Assembly: GCA_002723345.1 (NCBI GenBank)
Contig: PBNV01000063.1
Coordinates: 1-63,178, forward strand
Length of the DNA: 63,178 nt
Reading direction: 5' to 3'
Source of the DNA: Rhodospirillaceae bacterium
GTDB taxonomy: Bacteria > Pseudomonadota > Alphaproteobacteria > Rhodospirillales > UBA2165
The translations under genes were made by a program, and so were the position numbers. Below, one piece after another: positions 52,902-61,032 of the stretch (position 1 is the stretch's first letter; every line of letters starts with the position of its first letter). The notes beneath the pieces were generated by a model that ran no database searches, was not told the origin of the DNA, and saw only the letters and a program-made list of their open reading frames with translations.

Positions 52902-53513
52902 TCAGTCGGTCGTGTGCCACTTATTGCGTATTTCAACATGGTGCAACTGAAGCCATTGTAGCGCTATGATGGTCATTCCGTTTTGAATGCGTCCAGCGCT
53001 AAGCCAGGAAAAAGCTTCGTCAACAGGGGACGTGAAAACACGGATATACTCGCCCTCTTCGGCCAGACCAAACAAACCGCCGGCGTCTCGGCTGTCCACA
53101 AGCCCACAATAAAGCTGGACAGTCTCCGACGTACAGCCGGGACTGGTGAGGTAAGTGTGGACAGGTGTCAAATCATGAATACGCAGCCCGGTTTCCTCCT
53201 GAGTTTCCCGATAAGCGGCGTCTTCCGGTAGCTGTTGGGGTTCGATCATGCCGGCAACGCATTCGATCTGCCATGGTGAGGACTTAGGCGAGGTATAACC
53301 ACCTATCCGGAATTGTTCGATTAACACCACCCTGTCAGCGACTGGGTCGTAGGGGAGAACTGCGACGGCATGACCCCTTTCCAGGACTTCCCGCGACAAA
53401 TCAATGCTCCAAGTGCCATCAAACACAGTGTGTTTGAGTTGATACTGATCCAGGCGCATGTACCCCTGATAACCTGTGTTATGCTCGAGAACAACGACAT
53501 CCAGTTTGGCCAT
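52902..53513 (-). CDS. NUDIX hydrolase, ADP-ribose pyrophosphatase type
   Basis: This 203-aa NUDIX protein contains the box from GMIEPQQ through AAYRETQEETGLRI, with REx2EE intact. Upstream features LIEQFRIGGYTS and SPWQIECVAG match the ADP-ribose pyrophosphatase (NudF) group. CTSETVQLYCGLVDSRDAGG follows the box. It probably removes ADP-ribose or related nucleotide sugars. It lies 100 bp before the cysK-like gene on the same strand. Confidence 0.88.
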   Translation of the reverse strand: MAKLDVVVLEHNTGYQGYMRLDQYQLKHTVFDGTWSIDLSREVLERGHAVAVLPYDPVADRVVLIEQFRIGGYTSPKSSPWQIECVAGMIEPQQLPEDAAYRETQEETGLRIHDLTPVHTYLTSPGCTSETVQLYCGLVDSRDAGGLFGLAEEGEYIRVFTSPVDEAFSWLSAGRIQNGMTIIALQWLQLHHVEIRNKWHTTD

Positions 53514-53670
53514 AATAAAATTCCAGTTGTGTCCAGTCCGCTGAGTTCTACAGAACAGTGCTACTCAGTCAAATGCGGTTGATCAGGGCGCGTGGAGTGT
53601 TTAGCGTTTAAATCCCAGATCCCCGGTAATTGGAGATCAGGTCAGGAGGACAGTCAGAACAGGTGAGACA

Positions 53671-53985
53671 ATGAATATTTCCGTCCAGCAGCTCGATGAT
53701 ATGCGAAAGTCGGGCGAAGCCCATACACTGCTTGACATCCGTGAAGCGGAGGAACTCATGGCCGCGTCAATAAGCGGCGCGCTTCATATCCCAATGAATA
53801 CAATTCCTGACAATCTCGATAAACTGCCGACTGATCAACCTCTCGTGGTCATGTGTCATGTTGGTGGCAGAAGCGCTCAGGTTCAGATGTGGCTGCATGG
53901 CAACGGGTTTGAAAATGCTGTGAACTTGGAAGGCGGGATCCATGCGTGGTCGCTGTCTATCGACTCTTCCGTGCCTCAGTATTAA
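53671..53985 (+). CDS. Single-domain rhodanese
   Basis: This 104-aa rhodanese has the active cysteine in MCHVGGRSAQV, preceded by LLDIREAEE (the N-terminal rhodanese motif) and followed by NLEGGIHAWS. Loop length six (CHVGGR) fits sulfurtransferases rather than Cdc25-like phosphatases. It lies just before the prpE-like gene, with which it may be cotranscribed, and opposite the sulfur amino acid operon. Confidence 0.9.
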   Translation: MNISVQQLDDMRKSGEAHTLLDIREAEELMAASISGALHIPMNTIPDNLDKLPTDQPLVVMCHVGGRSAQVQMWLHGNGFENAVNLEGGIHAWSLSIDSSVPQY

Positions 53986-54044
53986 AACCCTGTGGCATTG
54001 CAGTTCTGTTTTTAGGCGTCGACCATGAAATCAGGGAGGCAAGT

Positions 54045-55940
54045 ATGGGCGCGTATCAAGATCAGTTTGACCGCTCTTTAAGTGATCCTGCGGGCTTCTG
54101 GGCGGAAGCCGCGGAACAAATCGTTTGGATTGAAAGGTGGGACCAGGTTCTTGAGTCTCACGCTCCAAACTCCCACCGGTGGTTTGTCGGCGGGGTGATG
54201 AACACCTGCTATAATGCAGTTGACCGGCATGTGGAAAACGGCCGGGGAAGTCAAGTGGCCCTCATATACGACAGTCCCGTCACCGGGACGGTCAAGTCCT
54301 ATACCTATAATGATCTTAAAGAAGAGGTGGCCCGATTTGCCGGAGTGTTGACGGGAAATGGGGTTGTCAAGGGCGACCGTGTCATCATCTACATGTCCAT
54401 GGTACCCGAGGCGGCCATCGCCATGCTCGCCTGCGCGCGCATTGGTGCTGTGCATTCCGTTGTATTTGGCGGTTTCGCTTCAAATGAGCTTTCCGTCCGA
54501 ATTGATGATGCGAAGCCCAAAGTAATTGTGGCGACATCCTGCGGCATCGAGGCGGACCGTGTGATTGCCTACAAGCCCTTGCTGGATGAGGCGATTGAGT
54601 TGGCTACGCATCGGCCCGATAGTTGTATTATCTTGCAACGGTCGCAGGAGAAAGCTGCGTTGATTGAGGGGCGGGACGTCGATTGGGCCGCTGTTATGTC
54701 CAAGGCGGAACCCCATGAGTGCGTGCCCGTCGCAGCGACCGATCCTTTGTATATCCTCTATACCTCCGGCACAACCGGTGAGCCCAAGGGCGTTGTTCGC
54801 GATAACGGTGGGCATGCAGTGGCGCTTAATTGGACCATGAAGAACATTTACAACATGGACCCTGGATCAGTTTTCTGGGCGGCCTCAGACGTGGGCTGGG
54901 TTGTGGGACATTCCTATATTGTCTACGCCCCACTCTTCAATGGTAATACGACACTACTTTTTGAGGGAAAACCGGTAGGCACCCCGAATGCAGGGGCTTT
55001 TTGGCGTGTGATTTCGCAGCATAGAGTGGAAGCCTTATTTACTGCCCCGACGGCGTTTCGCGCCATTAAAAGAGAGGATCCGAGGGGAGCCTTTATTCAA
55101 GATTATGATCTTTCCAGCTTTAAAACACTTTTTCTGGCAGGCGAGAGGCTCGATCCGGATACTCTGATTTGGGCTCAAAATGTTTTAGGAGTTCCCGTTA
55201 TCGATCATTGGTGGCAGACCGAGACAGGCTGGTCCATATGTGCCAATTGCATGGGCATAGAGCCCCTAAAGGTAAAACAAGGGTCTCCAACCAAACCGGT
55301 CCCAGGTATGGACGTCCGGGTTTTGGATAAAAATAGCCGCGAGGTTTCACGGGGCGATATTGGAGACCTGGTGGTTAAATTACCACTGCCGCCCGGAACA
55401 TTTCCCACACTTTGGAACGCGGAGACGCGCTATCAGAAAACTTACATGGCGGATCATCCAGGATATTATAAAACGGCAGATGCCGGTTTGATCGATGATG
55501 ATGGCTATGTTTTCGTAATGGCGCGGACGGATGACATCATCAATGTTGCAGGGCACCGCCTATCGACCGGCGCTATGGAAGAAGTCCTAGCGGCCCATCC
55601 AGATGTTGCCGAGTGCGCCGTAGTTGGAGTAGCTGATCCGCTAAAAGGGCAAATCCCGATAGGCCTTCTGGTACTTAGTGCTGGCGTGGCAAGGGATGAT
55701 AGAGTGATTGTAGCGGAGACCGTTCAGCTGGTGCGCGATCAGATTGGCCCCGTGGCAGCGTTCAAAACTGCGGCAGTGGTCAGCCGTTTACCAAAAACTC
55801 GGTCCGGTAAGATCCTTCGTGGAACCATGCAAAAAATCGCAGATGGTGAGGATTATAAACTTCCTGCCACCATTGACGATCCGGATATTCTCGGAGAGAT
55901 AACCACGTCGCTTAAGGATATCGGGTACCCGCTATCTTGA
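54045..55940 (+). CDS. prpE: Propionyl/acetyl-CoA synthetase (PrpE type)
   Basis: This 631-aa acyl-CoA synthetase activates propionate or acetate. It has the ACS N-terminal domain (FWAEAAEQIVWIERW), P-loop YTSGTTGEPKGVV, VGWVVGHSYIVYAPL, WWQTETGWSI and RTDDIINVAGHRLSTGAMEE. The catalytic lysine is in LPKTRSGKILRGTM. The context fits PrpE better than Acs because of WVVGHSY and the short N-terminus. The start at 54045 follows GGGAGG. A strong terminator follows. Confidence 0.87.
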   Translation: MGAYQDQFDRSLSDPAGFWAEAAEQIVWIERWDQVLESHAPNSHRWFVGGVMNTCYNAVDRHVENGRGSQVALIYDSPVTGTVKSYTYNDLKEEVARFAGVLTGNGVVKGDRVIIYMSMVPEAAIAMLACARIGAVHSVVFGGFASNELSVRIDDAKPKVIVATSCGIEADRVIAYKPLLDEAIELATHRPDSCIILQRSQEKAALIEGRDVDWAAVMSKAEPHECVPVAATDPLYILYTSGTTGEPKGVVRDNGGHAVALNWTMKNIYNMDPGSVFWAASDVGWVVGHSYIVYAPLFNGNTTLLFEGKPVGTPNAGAFWRVISQHRVEALFTAPTAFRAIKREDPRGAFIQDYDLSSFKTLFLAGERLDPDTLIWAQNVLGVPVIDHWWQTETGWSICANCMGIEPLKVKQGSPTKPVPGMDVRVLDKNSREVSRGDIGDLVVKLPLPPGTFPTLWNAETRYQKTYMADHPGYYKTADAGLIDDDGYVFVMARTDDIINVAGHRLSTGAMEEVLAAHPDVAECAVVGVADPLKGQIPIGLLVLSAGVARDDRVIVAETVQLVRDQIGPVAAFKTAAVVSRLPKTRSGKILRGTMQKIADGEDYKLPATIDDPDILGEITTSLKDIGYPLS

Positions 55941-55948
55941 ATGCTAGA

Positions 55949-55988
55949 AGCGCGTGCCCGAGAGATGCTGGGCACGTGCTCCCTTTTT
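55949..55988 (+). terminator. Terminator after the prpE-like gene
   Basis: AGCGCGTGCCC pairs with GGGCACGTGCT (11 bp, one G-T) around a 10-nt loop and is followed by CCC and five T. It separates this gene from the convergent selenoprotein gene, whose stop is 8 bp away. Confidence 0.85.
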
Positions 55989-55995
55989 GGCTCTT

Positions 55996-56658
55996 CTAGG
56001 TGACCATGTCCGCTAGAGATTTCTCAAATTCGTCAACGTCGAAATAGAGCGGCCCCATCCCACCCTGGTAACCAATTTTTCCCTCACGGTCGATGATGAA
56101 AAGACGGTCAGGCCAGGATTGGTATTTGACCTCTGCATCGTTGTCCATCGTGTCCAGAAGCATGGGAAACGAAAAATTATAACGCAGCATGCAGGCAGCT
56201 GCGACATCTGCGCGCTCATCCGCTGTTTCTGGTTGTTCGAAGATGATTCCTTCTTTCAAATTCCGTGGCACCTGATCTTCGCCCTCCGCATGAGCTTCAC
56301 GAATATAGACGCCGAAGAACTTAACTTTATCGCCGAAAGATTTGGCAAGGTCGTCGAGGCGCACGGCCCCGTCCCTAAAGGGAGGTCACGTATACGAGCC
56401 GAAAATCAATCCAATAGGAGTGCCAAAATGATCAGAAAGGCGTTCCATCTCGCCGGTCCGGTTACCCGCGTTATCCAGTCGTTCAATGCGGAAATCAGGG
56501 GCATCTTCGCCGACTTTCGGCGCGTGTTCCTGATCTCGGATCACCCGACCTTCAATAAATTTCCGAAGTTCGTCGCGGGTTGTTCCGCGCGTATCGAGCC
56601 ACTCCTGCGTCGCGTTTACGACAATTGCTTCAAACTTTTCTGGAAGTTCAACAGTCAT
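55996..56658 (-). CDS. Deiodinase-like thioredoxin-fold selenoprotein (Sec encoded by UGA)
   Basis: The gene encodes 220 residues with an in-frame UGA at codon 91 (56388-56386). The reading is FGSYT-UGA-PPFRDGAVRLDDL. The S-x-T-U-P-P-F motif is the hallmark of iodothyronine deiodinases and their bacterial relatives, where U is selenocysteine; after it the thioredoxin-like fold continues (KFFGVYIREAHAEGE, RYNFSFPMLLD, PDRLFIIDREGKIGYQGG). The N-terminal 90 residues contain WLDTRGTTRDELRKFIEGR and APDFRIERL, the start of a redoxin domain. A hairpin fitting a bacterial SECIS lies 15 nt after the UGA. The ATG at 56658 has a GGAG site. Bacterial members probably act as peroxidases or redox enzymes rather than on thyroid hormone. 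Confidence 0.85.
56356..56370 (-). promoter_or_regulatory. Bacterial SECIS-like hairpin
   Basis: On the minus strand GGGGC pairs with GCCTC (5 bp, one G-T; extended by one C-G pair outside) around the 5-nt loop CGTGC. The GU in the apical loop lies 22-23 nt after the UGA, within the range accepted for bacterial SECIS elements. An overlapping shorter hairpin, CCCTTTAGGG, lies immediately after the UGA and is an alternative. Confidence 0.6.
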
Positions 56659-56800
56659 CCTATGTCTCCAGACTGATTTATGTCATCAAAACAAAGGCCA
56701 TTTAAATATATACGATGATATGGCCAGTTTGTTAGAATAGCTTGTGTAATACGCATGGTCCAATTTGTATTTCTTATTTTTCCTGTTAGAATATCTAAAT

Positions 56801-57742
56801 ATGAGCCGAAATCCGCCGATCCCCCCTTTAAACGCTCTAAAGGCATTTAGGTCTGTCGGGCGGCACCTCGGTTTTAGCATGGCGGCAGAAGAATTGCATG
56901 TGACGCCTGCCGCCATTAGTCAGCAGATTAAAAACCTGGAGGCCATTCTTGGTGTGGTATTGTTTCATCGCAACGGTCGGGAGACACAACTGACCGAGGC
57001 GGGACAGGTCCTTCTACCGGGCATCGAAAAAGGGTTCAATGAGCTAGAAAATGCCGTCCGAGTTTGCCGGGCTCATGGCGACTCGTCATATATCTCGTGT
57101 AACACCGTGGGGGCGTTTGCTGCCCGTTGGCTAGTGCCGCGCCTCCCTAACTGGACTGAAAGACACCCGAAGGTTGATGTAAGGATCTCTACAACGAGTG
57201 AATGGGTGACGTTTGATCGTCAGGACATTGACCTCGCTGTTCGCTTAAGCACAGGGCAGGAGGACGGTCTCCAAACAGAATTCCTGCAAGTTGAGAAGAT
57301 TGTGCCCCTGTGCAGCCCATCAATTCTCGGTCAGGACCCACCGCTTCGTAAACCAGAAGATTTGATCAATCACCAACTGATACATTTCGCGCCCACGGGC
57401 GGGCGGATAAATACCCGCTGGGCAGACTGGTTGAAATTGACCGAGATCGATAGCGTGGACCCCAATCGGGGTATTTTCCTTAGCAATGGCATGGCGGCTC
57501 TAAACGCTGCAATCGCTGGGCAGGGCATCGTATTGGCGCCGAAAACGCTCGCAAGTGACGACCTGGAGCGGGGAACCCTCGTTGTCCCGTTTGAGATCGA
57601 ATTGCCGACCGATTTTGCCTGGTATGTCATTGCCCCATCAGAAAATATGGAACGGCCAGAAATCCGCGCGTTTAAGGAGTGGCTAATAGCCGAGGCCAAG
57701 ATGAATGATAAAGCCTCAAGTAGAACCGCATTATTGTCTTAA
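56801..57742 (+). CDS. LysR-type regulator (GcvA-like)
   Basis: This 313-aa transcription factor has an N-terminal winged helix (LNALKAFRSVGRHLGFSMAAEELHVTPAAISQQIKNLEA, residues about 8-46, one continuous domain) and a periplasmic-binding-like effector domain. NALKAF and VTPAAISQQIK are characteristic of the GcvA group. The start at 56801 gives the usual MSRNPP...LNAL beginning. It is divergent from the selenoprotein gene by 142 bp, so it may control it. Confidence 0.9.
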   Translation: MSRNPPIPPLNALKAFRSVGRHLGFSMAAEELHVTPAAISQQIKNLEAILGVVLFHRNGRETQLTEAGQVLLPGIEKGFNELENAVRVCRAHGDSSYISCNTVGAFAARWLVPRLPNWTERHPKVDVRISTTSEWVTFDRQDIDLAVRLSTGQEDGLQTEFLQVEKIVPLCSPSILGQDPPLRKPEDLINHQLIHFAPTGGRINTRWADWLKLTEIDSVDPNRGIFLSNGMAALNAAIAGQGIVLAPKTLASDDLERGTLVVPFEIELPTDFAWYVIAPSENMERPEIRAFKEWLIAEAKMNDKASSRTALLS

Positions 57743-57772
57743 AAACGAGCATATTTGCTTAGAAACTTGGAG

Positions 57773-58860
57773 CTAATACGGTTCAAAAGACCTTAAAACT
57801 GGAATTACCCCCTCGGCGAATAGCCGAATGGACCTCATCAGGTCTTTTTCAGGCAAATCGGCAAAATTAAATTCGCCCATGAATGTATTAAAGAGACCGA
57901 TCTTGGAAGCTGACATTATTTGTTGCGCGACTGTGTCAGGAGATCCCACAAACATTACCTGATTTTCAAAAATGTAGTCTGCATTGAAAAGGTTTAAACG
58001 AGTTTCTATTGATTTCAAGTCGCCACGCTTTTTATAGGGTTCCGTATAACGTTCTAGAAGTTCTTCAAAGCTCTCGTCCTCCCTTTGTGGGGGCAAAAAT
58101 CCTTGATATGCTTTTGCTGCTCGATTTCTTGCGACCTGCATCGCCCTTTCATCTGTTTCATCGACGTACACCACCGTTGAATGGGCAATATTTGGTTTAT
58201 TTTTCCATCCAGCCGTTTTCCAGTCACTAATGTATTTTTTGTATATTGGACCAGCTAATTTATGAGGAAAACGAGGAAGTAACCCGTATTTATCCCCATT
58301 TTCGAACAGAATTCGAGTGTTTCAGGATCTCTACTTTGCATCCAAAGGGGAGGATGCGGTGTTTGTTTCGGTAATACGGATAAATTTGCGTTCTTTGTTT
58401 TAAAGTTTATCCCATCAAAACTGAAAGGTTGCTCCTCACAAAATGCCGTCTTTAGATAAGAAACGAACTCCATCGTTGGAGATTTTCGGTTCTCATGCCC
58501 CCCGCCAAACGGCTCAAAATATGCTGGATTGACCCCCGGAACCAAGCCCAATTCCATTCTTCCCCCAAGCATTTGGTCAATAATAGCGATTTCTTCAACC
58601 AGTCTGAGGGGGTCATATAGAGCTGGAATGTAACCCATAGGGCCAATACGTAGGTATTTTGTTCTGACGCCTCCGCCTGTAGTAAACAGGCTCGGAGATG
58701 ACATCCAACTCTCATCTGGACGGAAATGATGTTCAACGCAAAACGCGTGATCGAAGCCAACCTGGTCGCACAACTCTAGTTCTCGCCAAAGCTGCTCATA
58801 TCTGTCATGGGGGGTCATCCCGGGTTTGGCCCAGACGTGGGAAAAGTAGGAAAATTTCAT
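57773..58860 (-). pseudogene. Luciferase-like (LLM) flavin monooxygenase, frameshifted
   Basis: The first part (from 58860) reads KFSYFSHVWAKPGMT, DHAFCVEHHFRPDE and GGRMELGLVPGV, the FMN barrel of luciferase-like monooxygenases. The frame changes at a run of four T on the minus strand (58271-58268). Reading on in the shifted phase gives FPHKLAGPIYKKY, VVYVDETDERAMQVARN and GSPDTVAQQIM to the stop. One missing base at the T run explains the break; the repaired length of about 362 aa is normal for the family. It may be true decay or a homopolymer error. Confidence 0.8.
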
Positions 58861-59085
58861 GCTAGAACTTACCCAAACAATAATGAAACCAAAAACCGAC
58901 CGTTGGACCTATCTCCGCCAAATTATAGGCCCTATTTTTCTCCACCCAATTAGAAAATTTGGTGGCATTCGCATTTTTGATCAAGGCCAAAGGTGAATGC
59001 CATAAAAGTTCTAAATGTGAAAGATTTATTAATGATTACAATGTTTTATTATTTTATTTCAAGAAATTACATTATATGAATAGAG

Positions 59086-59541
59086 CTATTTTAAAGCGAC
59101 TTTGCCAGCTTCGGTTTCAGGCGCCCAGACTTTTTCATAACTGCCATGATCGGCTTCGGACCATTCGTGCTCGGTACCTTCACCCATAAAGACAACGAAG
59201 ACCTCACATCCGTCTGGGTACTCGTAAGGGCCGTGAAGTCCGTCCCAACCAAAAACATAATCGCCTGGTCGTAGATCCTTTCCAGCGACACACATTCGTC
59301 CGTTCAATACCACAATGGAATGCCAGCTTTTATGGCTGTGTGCAGGTTCCACATAACCCGGGGGGAATTTCACTTTCATATCTACGCGTTTCATGGCTTG
59401 GTCTACGGAAAAGACTTTAACCTTTATGCCAGGCGGTAGGGTCAGAAGATTATTGTCGAGGCCATCCTCCCACGGAATTTCCTCATCGTGAATTGCCTTG
59501 AAGCCATGATCGAAATCATCTTCGGTGACCTGCCGTTCCAT
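59086..59541 (-). CDS. Cupin-domain protein
   Basis: This 151-aa single cupin has the motifs EPAHSHKSWHSIVVLNGRM (first metal motif, with two histidines in HSH) and GDYVFGWDGLHGPYEYPDG (second). The C-terminus is acidic and ends in APETEAGKVALK. It may be a small dioxygenase or an isomerase; no substrate can be named. The ATG at 59541 is used; a GTG or ATG one codon before it is an alternative. It stands alone. Confidence 0.8.
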   Translation of the reverse strand: MERQVTEDDFDHGFKAIHDEEIPWEDGLDNNLLTLPPGIKVKVFSVDQAMKRVDMKVKFPPGYVEPAHSHKSWHSIVVLNGRMCVAGKDLRPGDYVFGWDGLHGPYEYPDGCEVFVVFMGEGTEHEWSEADHGSYEKVWAPETEAGKVALK

Positions 59542-59656
59542 CAATTGTCTCCCTGAGTCTAATATCGTTTGGGAGATGTTATCATCTGGGTGGAGAAGCG
59601 GAAGGCCTAACCGCCACCTAACGATGGATGCGGTGTGCAGATGTCGGCTCGCTTCA

Positions 59657-60934
59657 TCACCGATATTTGCTGATGAGGTCGTCTGGTTTTAAGCTGTCAA
59701 CGGTTCTAAGCTGCGGCAGCATGCGGGCAAATATGATGACAACGAGAATGGTGCCTATGCCGCCGACCACAACGGCTGGAACTACTCCCCACCAGGCAGC
59801 TGTTACGCCGGATTCGAATTCCCCGATTTCATTAGACGCGCCGATGAAGACGGAACTGACGGCGTTCACTCGACCCCGCATATCATCCGGCGTCACGCTT
59901 TGGACCAACATGTTCCTGATAAACACGCTTATCGCGTCGGCCACGCCCATGCAGAATAATACCCCGAATGAGAGCCAGAAGAGTGTTGAAATTCCAAACA
60001 CGATTGTTCCAGCGCCAAATAAAGCCACTGCGGTTAATAAAAACCGTCCTCCATGCTTTTGGATTGGTCGCTGTGTCAGATAGGTCATGCATGTAATAGC
60101 GCCAACGGTCAGTGCCATGCGAAGCCCGCCATATCCGATCTCGCCGACCTTCAGTATTTCCGACGCGAAAATGGGCAGCAGGGCGGTCGCCCCGCCCAAT
60201 AGGACGGCGAATAGATCTAAGCCGATTGCGCCGATAATAATCTGGCGCGACCAAATATATTTCAGACCTGCGAGCAAGAGGTCAATGGTCACCGGGTCTT
60301 TGCTGATGATTTGCGTGTTCGTTCTTATGAGGAGTGTCAGAAGCGAAGACGTGACAAAAAAGCCGATCGTAATTGCATAAACAACATCAATACCGAGGAT
60401 GAGCAGGCCGGCCATCAGGGCCGGTCCGCCAATTCTAGCGATATACGTTGCGGTGGCTGACCAGGAGATTGCATTGGCAAAGTGCTCTTTGGGTACCAAA
60501 ACAGGAACGATGGCGTTAAGAGCTGGTGCCTGAAAGGCTCGAGCTATGCCAACGATTACTAAAAGGGGCAGGATGGTTAGTCGGCTTGCAATATCGGTTA
60601 GCGTAACCGCGAATAGCCCAGTAGCTACAATTGTCATACCGATGGAGCAAAAAGCGATAATTCTCTTGCGCTGAAACCTGTCTGCCATAACTCCCGAAAT
60701 CAGAAACAAGGCAAAAAATGGCGCAAACTGGGCCAAGCCGACAAGGCCCAGGTCAAACGGATCTCTTGTTAGTTTCCACATTTGCCAGAGCACGGTTGCA
60801 TTTAGCATTTCCGTGCCAAACACGCTGAGGACACGCGCAAACCAATAGCGGGTAAAATCCGGATTGGAGAAGGCAATACGTCCAGACCTTCTCTCTAGTC
60901 TGGAGCGGTCTGAGTTTGAGGGGGTGTTTGCCAA
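59657..60934 (-). CDS. MFS transporter, EntS/MFS_3 type
   Basis: This 425-aa inner-membrane transporter has about twelve hydrophobic helices. VLSVFGTEMLNATVLWQMW at the start and GVMADRFQRKRIIAF (the MFS loop 2-3 motif) place it with the EntS-like exporters of the MFS_3 family. DDMRGRVNAVSSVFIGASNEIGEFESGV near the end is also typical of that family. It may export a siderophore or other small molecule; no biosynthetic genes are nearby. Confidence 0.85.
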   Translation of the reverse strand: MANTPSNSDRSRLERRSGRIAFSNPDFTRYWFARVLSVFGTEMLNATVLWQMWKLTRDPFDLGLVGLAQFAPFFALFLISGVMADRFQRKRIIAFCSIGMTIVATGLFAVTLTDIASRLTILPLLVIVGIARAFQAPALNAIVPVLVPKEHFANAISWSATATYIARIGGPALMAGLLILGIDVVYAITIGFFVTSSLLTLLIRTNTQIISKDPVTIDLLLAGLKYIWSRQIIIGAIGLDLFAVLLGGATALLPIFASEILKVGEIGYGGLRMALTVGAITCMTYLTQRPIQKHGGRFLLTAVALFGAGTIVFGISTLFWLSFGVLFCMGVADAISVFIRNMLVQSVTPDDMRGRVNAVSSVFIGASNEIGEFESGVTAAWWGVVPAVVVGGIGTILVVIIFARMLPQLRTVDSLKPDDLISKYR

Positions 60935-61032
60935 TTGCTTTAATATCCGTTGGCTGAAGATCTAGGGGGTAGGGGGCCGCCTAACTTTTGTCCAGCGGTA
61001 AATATATAAACGGAGCATTCTAGGATCTAATT

